Origin: Argopecten irradians
Lineage: Eukaryota; Mollusca; Bivalvia; Pectinida; Pectinidae
NCBI RefSeq assembly: GCF_041381155.1
Contig: NC_091134.1
Span: 38,461,338-38,525,337, forward strand
Length of the DNA stretch: 64,000 bases
Direction of reading: 5' to 3'
This document shows, piece after piece, positions 63,427 through 64,000 of this stretch (position 1 is the stretch's first letter; the number at the start of each line of letters is the position of its first letter). The notes under the pieces are model-generated. The model saw only the letters and a list, made by a program, of their open reading frames with translations, was not told the origin of the DNA and searched no databases. The position numbers and the translations under genes are program-made.

Positions 63427-64000
63427 ATGAAGCTCCATATTTTCCCTCGATCATCTGTAGGTCTAGTAAGGAAATGTTGGGAGTGCATGATACAGTGCAA
63501 ATCCTTGCCTGACCATACGTTTGGTCAAGCACGTCCACTGATGAATGACACTTCAAGTGTAAAGCGACTAACAGTCAATAATCTGGAACCGTTCTTACAG
63601 GCTTATGATACATTCATGTTAGACTGTGATGGAACACTATATGGTACTGATCATGTGACCGAGATTCCAAATGTGCCAGAGGCAATATCCAAACTAAGAA
63701 ATATTGGCAAGCATCTGTTATTTGTCACTAATAATAGCATGCATTCAAATGAACGTTATGTAAGCAAATTCAAAGAGGTTGGATTTGATGCAGATGAATC
63801 TGACGTTTTTGGTGTGGCCAATGCATCTGCGTTGTATTTACGAGACATTGCTAAAGTAGATGGGAAGGTTTATGTCATTGGTGGGCAAGGTGTGAAACAA
63901 GAACTTGACAAACACCAACTAGAAAATTTTGGAGCAGGCCCTGATCCAGACCAGGCATCATGGGACCCGAAAAAACTACTTCAAATGGAATTTAAGGAGA
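63427..64000 (+). CDS. HAD phosphatase, phosphoglycolate/pyridoxal-phosphate phosphatase family (5' part)
   Basis: The frame is open from the ATG to the window end (191 codons) and preceded by an in-frame TGA. HAD motif I is MLDCDGTLYG, with the nucleophile Asp near residue 66 and the acid Asp near 68. Motif II is the TNNS at 101-104 (LLFVTNNSMHSNERY). VFGVANASALYL and VYVIGGQGVKQEL follow as in PGP and PDXP (chronophin) proteins. Family enzymes hydrolyse 2-phosphoglycolate, glycerol-3-phosphate or pyridoxal-5-phosphate; the substrate cannot be told without the cap domain, which is cut off here. About 45 residues precede the usual family start, and MNDTSSVKRL at 63541 is an alternative start. 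The basic, Cys-containing extension could be a targeting sequence. This open frame continues beyond the window. Confidence 0.85.
   Translation, partial: MKLHIFPRSSVGLVRKCWECMIQCKSLPDHTFGQARPLMNDTSSVKRLTVNNLEPFLQAYDTFMLDCDGTLYGTDHVTEIPNVPEAISKLRNIGKHLLFVTNNSMHSNERYVSKFKEVGFDADESDVFGVANASALYLRDIAKVDGKVYVIGGQGVKQELDKHQLENFGAGPDPDQASWDPKKLLQMEFKE

Overview
The window looks like AT-rich nuclear DNA of a bivalve mollusc. The evidence is long intron-rich animal genes with canonical GT-AG junctions, plus interspersed repeats of types common in bivalve genomes: elements opening with AACAAGAGGCCCA, tRNA-derived SINEs with a GGCAGTTGCCAGG core, CR1- and Jockey-like LINE tails, and a Penelope-like element. 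There are no operons, CRISPR arrays or bacterial features. Gene models below were built by hand from splice sites and reading phase. The three multi-exon models (18, 6 and 9 exons) keep phase at every junction.

Layout. (1) 3,560-19,528, minus strand: a complete 18-exon DCAF6 (NRIP/IQWD1) orthologue, the WD40 substrate receptor of a CUL4-DDB1 ubiquitin ligase. It is enlarged to about 1,364 residues by a long acidic, Ser-rich linker. Its largest intron holds a nested repeat (13.3-15.9 kb). (2) 18.5-21.3 kb: a near-perfect cruciform, a LINE tail and a degenerate minisatellite around the DCAF6 promoter. (3) 22,444-27,716, minus strand: the C-terminal half of a Mondo/ChREBP-type (MLXIP) glucose-responsive bHLH-ZIP factor, with DNA-binding, zipper and DCD regions. 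The N-terminal glucose-sensing exons were not found. A TATA-driven, in-phase 29-codon first exon at 29,512-29,598 could start a short form. A compact 51-codon gene candidate on the opposite strand converges on it. (4) 28-50 kb: mostly repeats, with TTAA-flanked MITEs, a palindrome, a decayed LINE, a rearranged 33-35 kb module, a 41-bp satellite of roughly 43-45 copies, fold-back elements and two AGGCCC-type repeats. No secure gene was found here. (5) 50,166-62,921, minus strand: a complete nine-exon gene I cannot name. It encodes about 1,429 residues with a basic, helical N-terminal part and a huge last exon rich in Tyr docking motifs, including five tandem repeats carrying YMEM, YMKM or YVDL. 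Its first intron holds a 5'-truncated Penelope-like element, antisense to the gene, whose 3' end keeps what looks like a hammerhead ribozyme core. (6) 63,427 to the window end, plus strand: the 5' part of a HAD phosphatase of the phosphoglycolate/pyridoxal-phosphate phosphatase family, head-to-head with the previous gene across about 505 bp.

The genes look like unrelated neighbours, although MondoA-type factors, an IRS-like docking protein and a phosphoglycolate phosphatase all touch sugar metabolism and signalling. That link is speculative.
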